This document shows positions 23,865 to 33,254 of a stretch of 41,742 nt of DNA, piece after piece. The stretch comes from a virus. The translations under genes and the position numbers were made by a program. Location: IMG/VR virus record IMGVR_UViG_3300028175_000005, positions 1 to 41,742 of that record; one strand, given 5' to 3'. The notes under the pieces are model-generated. The model did not search any database and was not told where the DNA came from. It was given only the letters and a program-made list of their open reading frames with translations. Each line of letters opens with the position of its first letter. Position 1 is the stretch's first letter.

Positions 23865-26603
23865 ATGAATATATATCGTAAACTAATAGCATCTTTCGTA
23901 TTGATGACAGGATTGTTCGCTCAATCCATTGTTGTTGATGTTAAAGATGTTGAATATAACCCTTTGGTTGGAGCAAATGTAGTGGTAGAGGGAACTGAAC
24001 TCGGTGGTGTTACTAACGAGACAGGTCTTACTACAATTTCAGTAGAAGCTGGAACTTATACTATTACTGCTTCATTCATAGGATACTCATCTCAATCTAA
24101 AGAGGTTGTTGTGGGTGATAGTGAAGTAAAAGTGAATATTGCTTTGGCAATTGATGCTCTTACTCTAACAGATGTTGAAGTTTTGGCTTCAAGAGCTGTT
24201 GCAACAACACCTGTTGCTTATTCAATGGTTAGTAAAGAAGAAATGGAACTTAGACTTGGTAGTCAAGATGTTCCAATGGCTTTGAATACTACACCAAGTG
24301 TATATGCAACTCAACAAGGTGGTGGTGCTGGTGATGCTCGTATTAATGTACGAGGGTTTAACCAAAGAAATGTTGCGGTGATGATTAATGGTGTTCCCCA
24401 AAATGATATGGAGAACGGATGGGTTTATTGGAGTAATTGGGATGGGGTTGCAGATGCTGCTCAATCAATTCAGTTACAAAGAGGACTATCAGCTGTAAAT
24501 CTTGCCACACCTTCTATTGGTGGAACTATGAATATCATTACAGACCCTGCTAAATACGAAAAGGGTGGTAAGTTCAAACAAGAAGCAGGAGATGGTGGTT
24601 TTATTAAAACTACTATTAACTACAATTCAGGTTTGATTGGTGATAAACTTGCACTGGCTGGAACAATTGTTCGTAAGACTGGTGATGGTATCATTGATGG
24701 AAACTGGACAGATGCTTGGGCTTATTATTTTGGAAGTTCTTATGCAGTATCCGATAAACAACGATTCGAGTTGTACGCAATCGGTGCACCACAAAGACAC
24801 GGACAAAATCTATACAAACAGAATATTGCTACTTACTCACAAGAGTTAGCAAGTGATATTGACGGATATGATACTGATGCTTTTGCAGAGGGTAACAAAT
24901 TCGAAACTGAAGCTGGTAGATTCTTTAGTCAAAATTGGGCACCAGTTAGTTCCGACTATACTGGAGAACAATATTGGTATATGTATGGAGCAAACACAAC
25001 CAAAAGAAAAAATTCAAACTTTCTTAATGAAAGGGAGAATTTCTTCCATAAACCATTAGTGAATCTAAATCACTTTTTAGAGATAAATGATAAAACTAAA
25101 TTATCATCAGTTCTTTATTGGAGTGGTGGTTCAGGTGGTGGAACAGGAACTTATGGTAGTGTAATGAGAACACCAGCCGTAGCAGATAATGCTTGGTATT
25201 CAAGTTCGCCTTGGATGTGGGATTGGAATGGAGAGATTGAACAGAATCGTACTAATATCGATGCTGATTATTCTGAAACAGACCATCGTTCTACAGGTAT
25301 TCTTAGAAACTCAATCAACAGACAAGATACATATGGATTAATTTCTAAATTAAATTATAAAGTTAATGAAGATTTAGAATTTCAAACTGGTATCGATTGG
25401 AGAACTGCTGAAATAGAACACGCTCGTGAAGTTCGTGATTTATTAGGTGGTGATTACTATGTTGATTTTGCTGATGACAATGCACCAGATGGAAAAGTTG
25501 TTGGGTTAGGTGATATTATTGCTTATCATAACACTACTACTGTCGATTGGTTAGGTGGATTTGTTCAAGGTAACTACACGAAAGATAATCTAAATGTATA
25601 TGGAATGGGTGGAATATCATCTATTAAATATTCATATCAAGACCATTTTTCAGTAGAAAACGAGAAAATTACTGCTGATGCTATTTCATCATATCAAGTT
25701 AAAGGTGGAGTACACTATGAATGGTTAGATGGTGTTACTACTTTTATAAATTCAGGATATGTGGAAAAAGCACCAATTCTTGATAATGTAATTGATTATT
25801 CTGGTACGGTCGCATCCGACCCAGACAATGAGAAATTCTTATCAACAGAAGTTGGTGTTGGATATGCAAACGATAAAGTTGCCGTGAAAGTATCTGCTTA
25901 TAACACAGATTGGAAAGATAGAAACCTTACTCGTAATGTTGACACGGGTCAAGGAGATTCAGGTGATACTGATGTAATCTTTTTAAGAGGTGTTAATCAG
26001 AAACATAGAGGTACAGAAGTTGAAGTAAAAGTATTACCACACGAAATGGTAGAACTTGATTTGATTGCTTCTTTCGGTGGTTGGAAGTTCGATGGTGATG
26101 CCAATGGTACTTACCAAGAATCTCAATATAACGATGACAACCAAGTAATTGGTTATCAAACTACTGAATATGCATATGCACTTGATGGGTTATTTGTTGG
26201 TGACCAACCACAATCATCTTATATATTGGGTGTAACACTTAAACCTATTAAGGGATTGAGAGTACAAGCACTTTACAATGTATATGATAAGAACTATGCA
26301 GATTGGAGTCCTGGTTCAAGAGAAGTGGATTCTGATGGAGTTGCAGATAGAACACAAGTTTGGGAAGCTCCTGGTTACTCAAAACTTGATTTACACGCAT
26401 CTTACAAACTTCCAAGTATTGCTGGTTTAGATTTGACTATTACAGGTCACATCTTTAACGCACTTGATGAAGTTTATGTACAAGATGCAGTTGATAATAG
26501 TCAATACAATGGGTATGGTGATAAACTTCACTTAGCTCATAATTCTGAAGTATTTCTTGGAACACCAAGATATGCAAACATAGGATTAACTATTGATTTT
26601 TAA
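23865..26603 (+). CDS. TonB-dependent outer-membrane receptor
   Basis: This is a complete 912-residue TonB-dependent receptor, a beta-barrel that imports scarce ligands (siderophores, B12, glycans) with energy from TonB. A Sec signal peptide lies at residues 1 to about 19 (hydrophobic FVLMTGLFAQS). A carboxypeptidase-regulatory-like beta domain follows at about 22-100 (DVEYNPLVGANVVVEGTELG). The plug lies at about 105-225, with INVRGFNQRNVAVMINGVP and the IGGTMNIIT end. The long barrel finishes on a terminal aromatic, NIGLTIDF. GAGGAG gives a strong ribosome-binding site. It lies between nrdJ and gp43 in the same direction, so it is phage-borne. Alanine codons seem to favour GCT more than in neighbouring genes, hinting at transfer from a host. 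The ligand is unknown. Possible roles are B12 uptake for the reductase, nutrient uptake in general, or altering the phage receptor. Confidence 0.93.
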   Translation: MNIYRKLIASFVLMTGLFAQSIVVDVKDVEYNPLVGANVVVEGTELGGVTNETGLTTISVEAGTYTITASFIGYSSQSKEVVVGDSEVKVNIALAIDALTLTDVEVLASRAVATTPVAYSMVSKEEMELRLGSQDVPMALNTTPSVYATQQGGGAGDARINVRGFNQRNVAVMINGVPQNDMENGWVYWSNWDGVADAAQSIQLQRGLSAVNLATPSIGGTMNIITDPAKYEKGGKFKQEAGDGGFIKTTINYNSGLIGDKLALAGTIVRKTGDGIIDGNWTDAWAYYFGSSYAVSDKQRFELYAIGAPQRHGQNLYKQNIATYSQELASDIDGYDTDAFAEGNKFETEAGRFFSQNWAPVSSDYTGEQYWYMYGANTTKRKNSNFLNERENFFHKPLVNLNHFLEINDKTKLSSVLYWSGGSGGGTGTYGSVMRTPAVADNAWYSSSPWMWDWNGEIEQNRTNIDADYSETDHRSTGILRNSINRQDTYGLISKLNYKVNEDLEFQTGIDWRTAEIEHAREVRDLLGGDYYVDFADDNAPDGKVVGLGDIIAYHNTTTVDWLGGFVQGNYTKDNLNVYGMGGISSIKYSYQDHFSVENEKITADAISSYQVKGGVHYEWLDGVTTFINSGYVEKAPILDNVIDYSGTVASDPDNEKFLSTEVGVGYANDKVAVKVSAYNTDWKDRNLTRNVDTGQGDSGDTDVIFLRGVNQKHRGTEVEVKVLPHEMVELDLIASFGGWKFDGDANGTYQESQYNDDNQVIGYQTTEYAYALDGLFVGDQPQSSYILGVTLKPIKGLRVQALYNVYDKNYADWSPGSREVDSDGVADRTQVWEAPGYSKLDLHASYKLPSIAGLDLTITGHIFNALDEVYVQDAVDNSQYNGYGDKLHLAHNSEVFLGTPRYANIGLTIDF

Positions 26604-26613
26604 AATGGTGATT

Positions 26614-26638
26614 TGGGGGATTGAAAAAATATCCCCCA
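26614..26638 (+). terminator. Probable terminator hairpin after the TonB-dependent receptor
   Basis: TGGGGGAT (26614-26621) pairs with ATCCCCCA (26631-26638) around a 9-nt A-rich loop, one of the few GC-rich stems in the window. Only a short T-run (TTTAT) follows, so efficiency may be modest. It separates the receptor from the promoter of gp43. Confidence 0.6.
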
Positions 26639-26654
26639 TTTATCAAAAAAGTAC

Positions 26655-26684
26655 TTGACAAGTATATGGTTTTAGTGTTATATT
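26655..26684 (+). promoter_or_regulatory. Sigma70-like promoter for DNA polymerase gp43
   Basis: TTGACA (26655-26660), an 18-bp spacer, TATATT (26679-26684), 32 bp before the gp43 start. The preceding AAAAAAGTAC is shared with the copy at 41362, extending the common sequence upstream of the -35 box. Confidence 0.83.
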
Positions 26685-26716
26685 CAGATATGATAAATTC
26701 GGAGATTACAACATAA

Positions 26717-29221
26717 ATGTATCAAAATGTTTTTTATGATAAGAGAAAAAACAAAGTGCATGTTTGGGATGACAGAAGAGGCCATCTTATTGTACCTTAT
26801 AAAAAATACGCATATGTAAAACATTCAAGTGGTTTACATCATACACTTGATGGTAGTAAAGTTAAAAAGGTGTACACTTGGGATGATGATGACCCAGGTT
26901 TATATGAGAGTGATGTACCAATCACTACAAGATTTTTAGTTGACCAATACACGGATTCGGATGATGTTGCAGAGGGAAATAGAACTTTCTATTTTGATAT
27001 CGAGGTGGAAGTGGTTGATGGTTTTCCAGATGTAGAAAAAGCAGAAACTGCAATTACATCTATTGCAATATATGATGAGATAATGAAAAAGTATATATGT
27101 TATACTTTAGATTCTAAAAATACTATACAAAATTATGAAAATGGTGATACATCAGTAGAGTTATTTAAAACTGAAAACGAATTATTGACAAGATTTTATC
27201 AGAAATACGCAGAAATAAATCCTACAATATTAAGTGGGTGGAACATTGATTATTTTGATATTCCGTATCTATATAATAGAACAGTCAGAGTTTTAGGTTC
27301 AGAAGTTGCAAAGATGCTATCACCTATCAGACATTGTTATTACAATGAATACAAAAAGAAGTTTGTTATTGCAGGTGTTAGTGTGTTAGATTATCTTGCA
27401 TTATATAAAAAGTTCTCGCCAATTCAACAATCAAGTTATCGTTTAGATTACATTGGTGAAGTTGAAGTTGGTATGAAGAAAATTGAGTATGATGGAACAC
27501 TCAATGATTTATTTGAAAATGATTTACAGAAGTTTATAGATTATAACATTCGAGATGTTCGTATTCTTGTGGAGTTAAATGATAAGTTGGATTATATCGG
27601 AGTTGCTTGTGGTATAGCACATTTAGGACATGTCCCATATGAAGATGTGTTTATGAGTTCAAGATATTTAGAGGGTGCGATATTAGTTTATTTAAAAAAG
27701 ATGGGTATTGTTGCACCAAACAAACCAAGAAATCCTAAACGAAGAGGGGATGATGAAAAGTTCTCTGGTGCATATGTACAAGACCCACAAAAAGGTAAAC
27801 ACGATTGGGTTTATGATTTAGATATCACAAGTATGTATCCAAGTGTTATTCGTTCATTGAATATCTCACCTGAAACTAAGGTTGGGCAGGTTTTGGAATG
27901 GGATGTAGACCAGTATCTAAAGACAGGACATACGAAAACTTATTCTATGATTAACACAAAGGGTAAGGAAATACAACAAATAACCAATACAGAACTGGAG
28001 AGTTATTTAGATGAGACTGGATTAAGTATATCAAGTAATGGGGTTATGTATCGTACTGATAAACAAGGATTGATTCCTGCTCTACTCACAAAGTGGTTTA
28101 ATGAACGAGTAGAGATGAGAAAACTTGTGAAGAAGTTTCACGACCAAGGTGATAAAAAGAAATCTCAATATTTTGATAGGAGACAATATCTTCAGAAGAT
28201 TCTTCTAAATTCATTATATGGTGTATTGGGATTACCAGTATTTAGATTTTATGATTTAGATAATGCAGAAGCAACCACAACCACAGGTCAATCATTGATT
28301 AAGTTCAGTAAGAAAATTACCAACCACTTTTATAATAAAGAGTTAGGTACTGATAAGGATTATGTTATCTATATTGATACAGATTCTATTTTCGCATCCG
28401 CAGTACCATTAGTTGAGAAAAGGTTTCCAAATCAGAAATTATCTGAAACTATGATGACACAAAGAATTATGGAGATATGTGGAGAGGTACAAGATTATCT
28501 AAATTTAAGTTACGATTATTTCGCCAAGAAATTTTTGAATATAGATGAACACGTGTTTGATATCAAACAAGAGGTAATCGCAAAGACAGGTTTGTTCGTA
28601 ACGAAGAAACGATATGGTTTACGAATCATCAATGATGCTGGTAGAAAGGTAAACAAAACACAAGTAAAAGGTTTGGATACAGTCAGAAGTAATTTTGCTC
28701 CTGCGATGAAAGATTTATTACAAAATGTATTAGATGATATATTGGCAGATGTTCCAAAGGAAAAGATTGATGAAAGAATCAGTAAGTTTAAGAGGAATCT
28801 ACATATGCTACATTATAGTGTATTGGCAAATCCTATCGGAGTAAAAGGTATAGGTAAATATATTTCTAAAGATGAAGAGTCATCATTCAGTAAATATAAA
28901 AAGGGTGCACCAGTCCATGTTAAAGCAGCAATAAATTATAATTCTATATTACATCATTGGTTTGAAGGTAGAAAGTATGAGAAGATTACTAATGGTAATA
29001 AGATTAGGTGGGTTTACCTAAAGAATAATGAATTTGGATTTGATGTAATTGGTTATAAAGGATATGAGGACCCGCCTCAAATATTAGATTTTATTAAAAC
29101 GAACATTGACCATACTAAGATGTTTGAACAAGCAATGAGTAAAAAGATAGGAATGTTCTACGAAAGTTTGGGGTGGGAAGCCGTCGTAGATAAACAGCAA
29201 AGTATTGAAAGATTTTTTTGA
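26717..29221 (+). CDS. gp43: Family-B replicative DNA polymerase
   Basis: This 834-residue polymerase is the T4 gp43 counterpart and the main replicase. The 3'-5' exonuclease starts with YFDIEVEV (Exo I, about residue 92) and continues with NIDYFDIPYLYNR (Exo II) and DYNIRDV-like YNIRDVRIL (Exo III). Polymerase motif A is DLDITSMYPSVIRS at about 369-382, motif B is LNSLYGVLG, and motif C is YIDTDSIF at about 551. All acidic catalytic residues are present, so both activities look intact. T4 gp43 has 898 residues. It has its own sigma70-like promoter and is followed by the clamp gene. No intein or split is seen. Confidence 0.95.
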   Translation: MYQNVFYDKRKNKVHVWDDRRGHLIVPYKKYAYVKHSSGLHHTLDGSKVKKVYTWDDDDPGLYESDVPITTRFLVDQYTDSDDVAEGNRTFYFDIEVEVVDGFPDVEKAETAITSIAIYDEIMKKYICYTLDSKNTIQNYENGDTSVELFKTENELLTRFYQKYAEINPTILSGWNIDYFDIPYLYNRTVRVLGSEVAKMLSPIRHCYYNEYKKKFVIAGVSVLDYLALYKKFSPIQQSSYRLDYIGEVEVGMKKIEYDGTLNDLFENDLQKFIDYNIRDVRILVELNDKLDYIGVACGIAHLGHVPYEDVFMSSRYLEGAILVYLKKMGIVAPNKPRNPKRRGDDEKFSGAYVQDPQKGKHDWVYDLDITSMYPSVIRSLNISPETKVGQVLEWDVDQYLKTGHTKTYSMINTKGKEIQQITNTELESYLDETGLSISSNGVMYRTDKQGLIPALLTKWFNERVEMRKLVKKFHDQGDKKKSQYFDRRQYLQKILLNSLYGVLGLPVFRFYDLDNAEATTTTGQSLIKFSKKITNHFYNKELGTDKDYVIYIDTDSIFASAVPLVEKRFPNQKLSETMMTQRIMEICGEVQDYLNLSYDYFAKKFLNIDEHVFDIKQEVIAKTGLFVTKKRYGLRIINDAGRKVNKTQVKGLDTVRSNFAPAMKDLLQNVLDDILADVPKEKIDERISKFKRNLHMLHYSVLANPIGVKGIGKYISKDEESSFSKYKKGAPVHVKAAINYNSILHHWFEGRKYEKITNGNKIRWVYLKNNEFGFDVIGYKGYEDPPQILDFIKTNIDHTKMFEQAMSKKIGMFYESLGWEAVVDKQQSIERFF

Positions 29222-29235
29222 TTTTGAGATTTCTG

Positions 29236-29251
29236 GTATATATGTATATAC
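29236..29251. other. AT palindrome in the gp45 leader
   Basis: GTATATATGTATATAC is a perfect 7-bp inverted repeat with a TG loop, 47 bp before the gp45 start. It could be part of a late or middle promoter or a protein-binding site. No sigma70-like -35 box was found at the right distance. Confidence 0.35.
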
Positions 29252-29297
29252 ATAGGAAACAATAAGTAATAACTATTAACAAAAGGACAATAAGGTT

Positions 29298-30029
29298 ATG
29301 AATAAAACAAAACTAATTCGTTTTATCGACAAGTATTCACTTGGTGGTGAAATTAAATCAGTAAAATGGTCATCCAATGGAAAACAATTGGCTACAAGGT
29401 TCATTAGTGGTGATAAATCATTAGTGGGGTCGGTAGTATTGGACAACTTCGATGATATAGAAGCATCAGATATTGGAGTTTACAACACTTCGCAATTAGT
29501 ATCACTACTATCCATCTTAGAAGAAGATGTAGATTTTAGTTTACAAAAAATGGGCGATAAGTTTGTGAGTGTTAATATGAAAGACTCGCAACATGGTACA
29601 CATACAAAGTATATGTTAAGTGATTTGTCAGTTATACCAACACCACCAGAACTTAAAAACTTACCATCAACATTCGAATTAGAATTGAAGATTGATAGGT
29701 ATTTCATTGATACATTTATTAGTGGTAAAGGTGCGTTACCTGATACCGATACATTTACTATTATTGCAAAAGATAATAGTGCAAAAGTAGTTATCGGATT
29801 CAGTAATGTTGCAACTAATAGGGTAACAATACCAGTTGAGTGTGAAGAGTTTAGTGATACTGAACCTATTTCATTTAACGCAAATATGTTTGCAAATATT
29901 TTAACTGCAAATAAAGAATGTGAGAAAGCTGTATTAAAGGTTAGTTCAGATGGATTAGCTACAATCAGTTTTAATATTGATGATTATAAATCACAATATT
30001 TCTTGGTTGCAACCCAACAAGTGACATAA
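29298..30029 (+). CDS. gp45: Sliding clamp
   Basis: This 243-residue protein matches T4 gp45 (228 residues), the trimeric ring that holds the polymerase on DNA and activates late transcription in T4. It shows the clamp pattern of repeated beta-alpha-beta units: NKTKLIRFIDKYSLGGEIKS at the start, a central NTSQLVSLLSILEEDVDFSL, then a second domain with LKIDRYFIDTFISGKGALPD and a last strand YKSQYFLVATQQ. Its place directly after gp43 and ahead of gp44 fits the T4 replisome cluster. An AAAAGGACAATAAGG segment provides the ribosome-binding site. The protein is seen whole, with no break. Confidence 0.85.
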   Translation: MNKTKLIRFIDKYSLGGEIKSVKWSSNGKQLATRFISGDKSLVGSVVLDNFDDIEASDIGVYNTSQLVSLLSILEEDVDFSLQKMGDKFVSVNMKDSQHGTHTKYMLSDLSVIPTPPELKNLPSTFELELKIDRYFIDTFISGKGALPDTDTFTIIAKDNSAKVVIGFSNVATNRVTIPVECEEFSDTEPISFNANMFANILTANKECEKAVLKVSSDGLATISFNIDDYKSQYFLVATQQVT

Positions 30030-30039
30030 GGAGTCAAAA

Positions 30040-30543
30040 GTGGCAAATAATATACTTGATAAAGCCCAATTAGGGATTCATACTGCAAATAAACGCGGTA
30101 AGAAACTTGAAGATAAAGTAGAAGAATACCTTAATAATAAAAAGATACACTACACTTATACACCAAATAGGGGTATAGATTTCCGAATCAGTACTAAATT
30201 TGGTAGGGTGTATTTGGATTGTGTAAGTACTGGAACTGCTGGAAGTATAGATGAGAAGATAGCAACCAAAGTAGATAAGTATGTACGAAAGTATGAACTT
30301 GCTGGTGGTTCTATCCATATCTTACATCCATATAGTGGTTTAAGTAAGGAAGTTAGGGAATCTATTCATAGTATGGAACGATTACACGATTGTGAAGTAC
30401 ATATGTTGGATTGGTTTGAGTTTGAAGAGTTGTTGAGTGATAATTATATCCCAACACCTAAACAGACTGCAACCAATGGTAGTAATTGGGTTACACCAGA
30501 TTCTGCAGCAGTGAGGAAGTTTTTTAATTTCGAGAAATCATAA
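30040..30543 (+). CDS. Possible PD-(D/E)xK-like nuclease, 167 residues
   Basis: The exact family was not recognised. Residues about 18-60 (RGKKLEDKVEEYLNNKKIHY, then NRGIDFRIS) follow the layout of small PD-(D/E)xK nucleases: a helix with a conserved Glu, a GID strand, then a second strand GRVYLDCVSTG. In that strand the usual E-x-K is replaced by D-C-V, so activity is uncertain. The C-terminus is Ser/Asn-rich. It starts with GTG behind a GGAG site, 11 bp after gp45, and overlaps the methyltransferase start as TAATG. A nuclease next to a DNA methyltransferase would fit restriction-like or recombination roles, but this is inference. Confidence 0.5.
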   Translation: MANNILDKAQLGIHTANKRGKKLEDKVEEYLNNKKIHYTYTPNRGIDFRISTKFGRVYLDCVSTGTAGSIDEKIATKVDKYVRKYELAGGSIHILHPYSGLSKEVRESIHSMERLHDCEVHMLDWFEFEELLSDNYIPTPKQTATNGSNWVTPDSAAVRKFFNFEKS

Positions 30544-31790
30544 TGTATTTAGAATATTTTGATAAATTTAAAGGTATGACTCCTTATCTTGAAATAGATG
30601 AGAAAGAATGGGAGTATATCAAAGAAACATTCGAAAAGGATGATGTCAAAGAAAGTCTTGCTAAAGTAGCAATGACTTATGAGATTCCCTATGCCACTAT
30701 TTCAGAGGATGATGCCTACAAAGCTTTAATGAAGTTAAAGGGTATGAGACATAATGAAATTTTGGTAGAGGGAGAGTGGTTTGCTCGTGAGGGAACTGCA
30801 TACAGATATGGTTTAGAATTTGAGGGTAAACAACAATACTTTAGAAGAGTTAACATAGGTAATGCTGCCAGTAATTTCTTCCAACAAGTAAATCGTTGGA
30901 GTGTGGATGGAACAATTGCACCAGGTCCAAAGAGAACTTGGGAAACAGAAAAATATATGACATCACTTATGGGTGCTGCATATACTTTGAAGTTACCAAA
31001 AATTACTGCGGGTAATCTTAGGATTATGTTAAGTTTGAGAAAGTATATTTGTTCTCAATTTAAACCTAATGTTGCAAAAGTACTCTATGATAAGTTGGGT
31101 AGTGAGAACATATTAGATTTCTCTGCAGGTTGGGGAGATAGATTAGCAGGATTCTATGGTAGTGAGAGTGGTAAATATTATCTTGGGATAGACCCACGAA
31201 AAGAAAACCATCCACTCTATAGAGAACAAAAAGAGTTCTACGAAAAACACAGAAATATGTTCTTCGAGGTTGATAAAGATTCAGAGTTTTTAGAATCACC
31301 AGCAGAAGATGTAGATTTTGAACAATATAAAGATATGTTTGATACTGTCTTTACATCACCACCATATTTTGGAGTTGAGAGATATAGTTATGATGATACT
31401 CAAAGTTGGGTAAGATACAAAACTATTGATGAGTGGAATGATAAATTTTTACAGACAACTATTAAAAAATTATGGGGTTCTATCAAAAGTGGTGGATATT
31501 TATTAGTGAATATAAGTGATGTTTATGCGAGTAGTGGAGCAAAACAAAAGAGATTAAATTCTCATGGTAAGAAATGGTTAGAGATTTGTAATCCTATGAA
31601 TGATTTTGTATCAACATTTACTGATTCAGAGTATCAAGGTTGTATTGGAATGGAAATGGCAAAAAGACCAAATAGTGGTGGTGCAGGAACTGCAGCAGAA
31701 GATAGATTCAAAGATGAGACAAGGGAACTGGCGGAAAAGACAAAAGATAAAACTTTTTGTGAACCGATTTGGATATGGAAAAAACTTTAA
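30543..31790 (+). CDS. DNA methyltransferase (SPPY type)
   Basis: This 415-residue SAM-dependent methyltransferase has motif I LDFSAGWGDRLAG at about residues 191-203, the acidic motif II YYLGIDPRKEN, and motif IV TSPPYF at about 269-274. The SPPY form is usual for N4-cytosine or some N6-adenine DNA methylases. It ends with a strand (YLLVNISDVYA) and a variable tail. The N-terminal 170 residues are not a recognised domain and may recognise DNA or be fused from another module. It could protect phage DNA from restriction or mark it. It lies between gp45 and gp44, where T4 has no gene, and overlaps the next dioxygenase by 22 bp. Confidence 0.82.
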   Translation: MYLEYFDKFKGMTPYLEIDEKEWEYIKETFEKDDVKESLAKVAMTYEIPYATISEDDAYKALMKLKGMRHNEILVEGEWFAREGTAYRYGLEFEGKQQYFRRVNIGNAASNFFQQVNRWSVDGTIAPGPKRTWETEKYMTSLMGAAYTLKLPKITAGNLRIMLSLRKYICSQFKPNVAKVLYDKLGSENILDFSAGWGDRLAGFYGSESGKYYLGIDPRKENHPLYREQKEFYEKHRNMFFEVDKDSEFLESPAEDVDFEQYKDMFDTVFTSPPYFGVERYSYDDTQSWVRYKTIDEWNDKFLQTTIKKLWGSIKSGGYLLVNISDVYASSGAKQKRLNSHGKKWLEICNPMNDFVSTFTDSEYQGCIGMEMAKRPNSGGAGTAAEDRFKDETRELAEKTKDKTFCEPIWIWKKL

Positions 31791-32329
31791 TAGAAAAAAG
31801 ATTATTTAGTAAAGAAGAATGTGAAAAAATAAAATCATATGCTAGATTAAAAGTTAGAGTAGTTGATGTCTACCACAACGAATATGAAAAAGTTGGTAGT
31901 AAAATGTTATCAGATGCTTTGCCTTGGGGTAATTCACCTTATGATATATCTTGGGTTTATGATAGGATTAAAGATTGGACAAATACTTTAGATTTAAACA
32001 TTGATAATCTTGGTTACTCAATGATAATATGTCACTATAGTAAAGGTTGTTATTTTAAACCACATATAGATGATGTTATGACAGGTACTGATGGTGAAAT
32101 TCTAAGGAAGAGATGTTTTACGATTGGTATTCAATTATCTGATAAAGAGTATGGTGAATATGAGGGTGGAGAATTACAATTTGAAACTAACGATGGTGTT
32201 AGAACAATGAAACAAGATGCTGGGTATGTTTGGATAGCAGATAAACATTTACATTGGGTAAATGAAATTACATCTGGTATTCGATGGAGTGTTCAGATAT
32301 TTTTAGAAGAAGATGCAATAAAGGAATAG
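31769..32329 (+). CDS. 2OG-Fe(II) dioxygenase (prolyl-hydroxylase-like)
   Basis: This 186-residue protein is a 2-oxoglutarate and iron dioxygenase of the prolyl 4-hydroxylase superfamily. The iron site is His99 and Asp101 in FKPHIDD, with the distal His in HWVNEITSGIRWSV, whose Arg binds 2-oxoglutarate. EGGELQF between them is the usual GGxL strand. It is more diverged from the four tandem copies at 37922-40302 than they are from each other. The start could be 31769 or the ATG at 31775. It lies directly before gp44 and overlaps the methyltransferase. The substrate is unknown; protein or nucleic-acid hydroxylation are both possible. Confidence 0.82.
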   Translation: MDMEKTLIEKRLFSKEECEKIKSYARLKVRVVDVYHNEYEKVGSKMLSDALPWGNSPYDISWVYDRIKDWTNTLDLNIDNLGYSMIICHYSKGCYFKPHIDDVMTGTDGEILRKRCFTIGIQLSDKEYGEYEGGELQFETNDGVRTMKQDAGYVWIADKHLHWVNEITSGIRWSVQIFLEEDAIKE

Positions 32330-32330
32330 T

Positions 32331-33254
32331 ATGGAAGAAATTAAAAATACCTTATGGGTAGAAAAGTATCGGCCGCAATCACTTGACACTTACATTGGGA
32401 ATGAACATCTCAAAAGTAAAGTCAAAGTGTATTTGGAGAGTGGCGATTTACCACACCTTTTGCTTTATGGACGTGCAGGTACAGGTAAAACCACTCTCGC
32501 TAAATTACTCGTTAATAATATAGATTGTGATTATTTATATATTAATGCATCTGATGAGAATAGTGTAGATGTAGTTCGTGATAAAGTAAAGAATTTTGCA
32601 TCAACACTTGGATTTTCAGAGATGAAGATTATAATATTAGATGAGTGTGATTACATTACACCAAATGCACAAGCAGCATTAAGAAATCTAATGGAAACAT
32701 TTTCAAAACATTGTAGGTTTATCCTAACTTGTAATTATGTTGAAAGAATAATTGACCCAATCCAATCAAGATGTCAATCCTTTCAGATTATACCACCCGA
32801 TAGAAAACAAGTCGCGATGCATATGTCGAAAATCTTACAGAAAGAATCGGTAGATGCAAAAGTAGATGATATCGTAACGATAGTGAATGGTGGTTATCCC
32901 GATATCAGAAGAGTAATCAATGCTGCTCAGAGACAGGTAGTAAAAGAGAAACTCGTTATAGATGAAGCGATGAGTACACAAAACGATTACAAGTTAGAAG
33001 TTTTAGAAATCTTGAAAACTCAAGATAAGAAGAATGCATTCAAGAACATTCGACAATTATTAGCAGATTCCAAAGTTACAGACTTTAGTGATATGTTTAG
33101 GTTGTTGTTTGATACAGTCGATGATTGGGGTAGAGGACATGTCGCAGAATGTATTTTAGTATTAAGTCAATATCAACAAAGTGATGCAGTAGTAGTGGAT
33201 AAAGAAATAAATGCTATGGCAATGTTTGTTGAGATAATAGGAAAAGTAAAATGA
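32331..33254 (+). CDS. gp44: Clamp loader large subunit
   Basis: This 307-residue AAA+ ATPase matches T4 gp44 (319 residues), which with gp62 opens and loads the gp45 clamp. It begins TLWVEKYRPQSLDTYIGNEH, the standard RFC-box start. Walker A is GRAGTGKTT at about residues 47-55, the Walker B box IILDECDYIT is at about 100-109, and the SRC arginine-finger motif lies in IDPIQSRCQSF. The protein is complete. In T4 genes 44 and 62 are adjacent; here gp62 is found 7.1 kb downstream, after an accessory block. Its stop overlaps the next start as ATGA. Confidence 0.93.
   Translation: MEEIKNTLWVEKYRPQSLDTYIGNEHLKSKVKVYLESGDLPHLLLYGRAGTGKTTLAKLLVNNIDCDYLYINASDENSVDVVRDKVKNFASTLGFSEMKIIILDECDYITPNAQAALRNLMETFSKHCRFILTCNYVERIIDPIQSRCQSFQIIPPDRKQVAMHMSKILQKESVDAKVDDIVTIVNGGYPDIRRVINAAQRQVVKEKLVIDEAMSTQNDYKLEVLEILKTQDKKNAFKNIRQLLADSKVTDFSDMFRLLFDTVDDWGRGHVAECILVLSQYQQSDAVVVDKEINAMAMFVEIIGKVK

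Noticed and set aside
24637-25059. Short + strand frames inside the receptor gene
   Set aside because: They are alternate frames of the intact 912-residue receptor and show no domain pattern.
23865-26603. Receptor gene as host DNA joined by assembly error
   Set aside because: Phage genes flank it on both sides in the same direction with normal spacing, and a phage-type promoter follows it. Raw reads would still be needed to exclude it fully.
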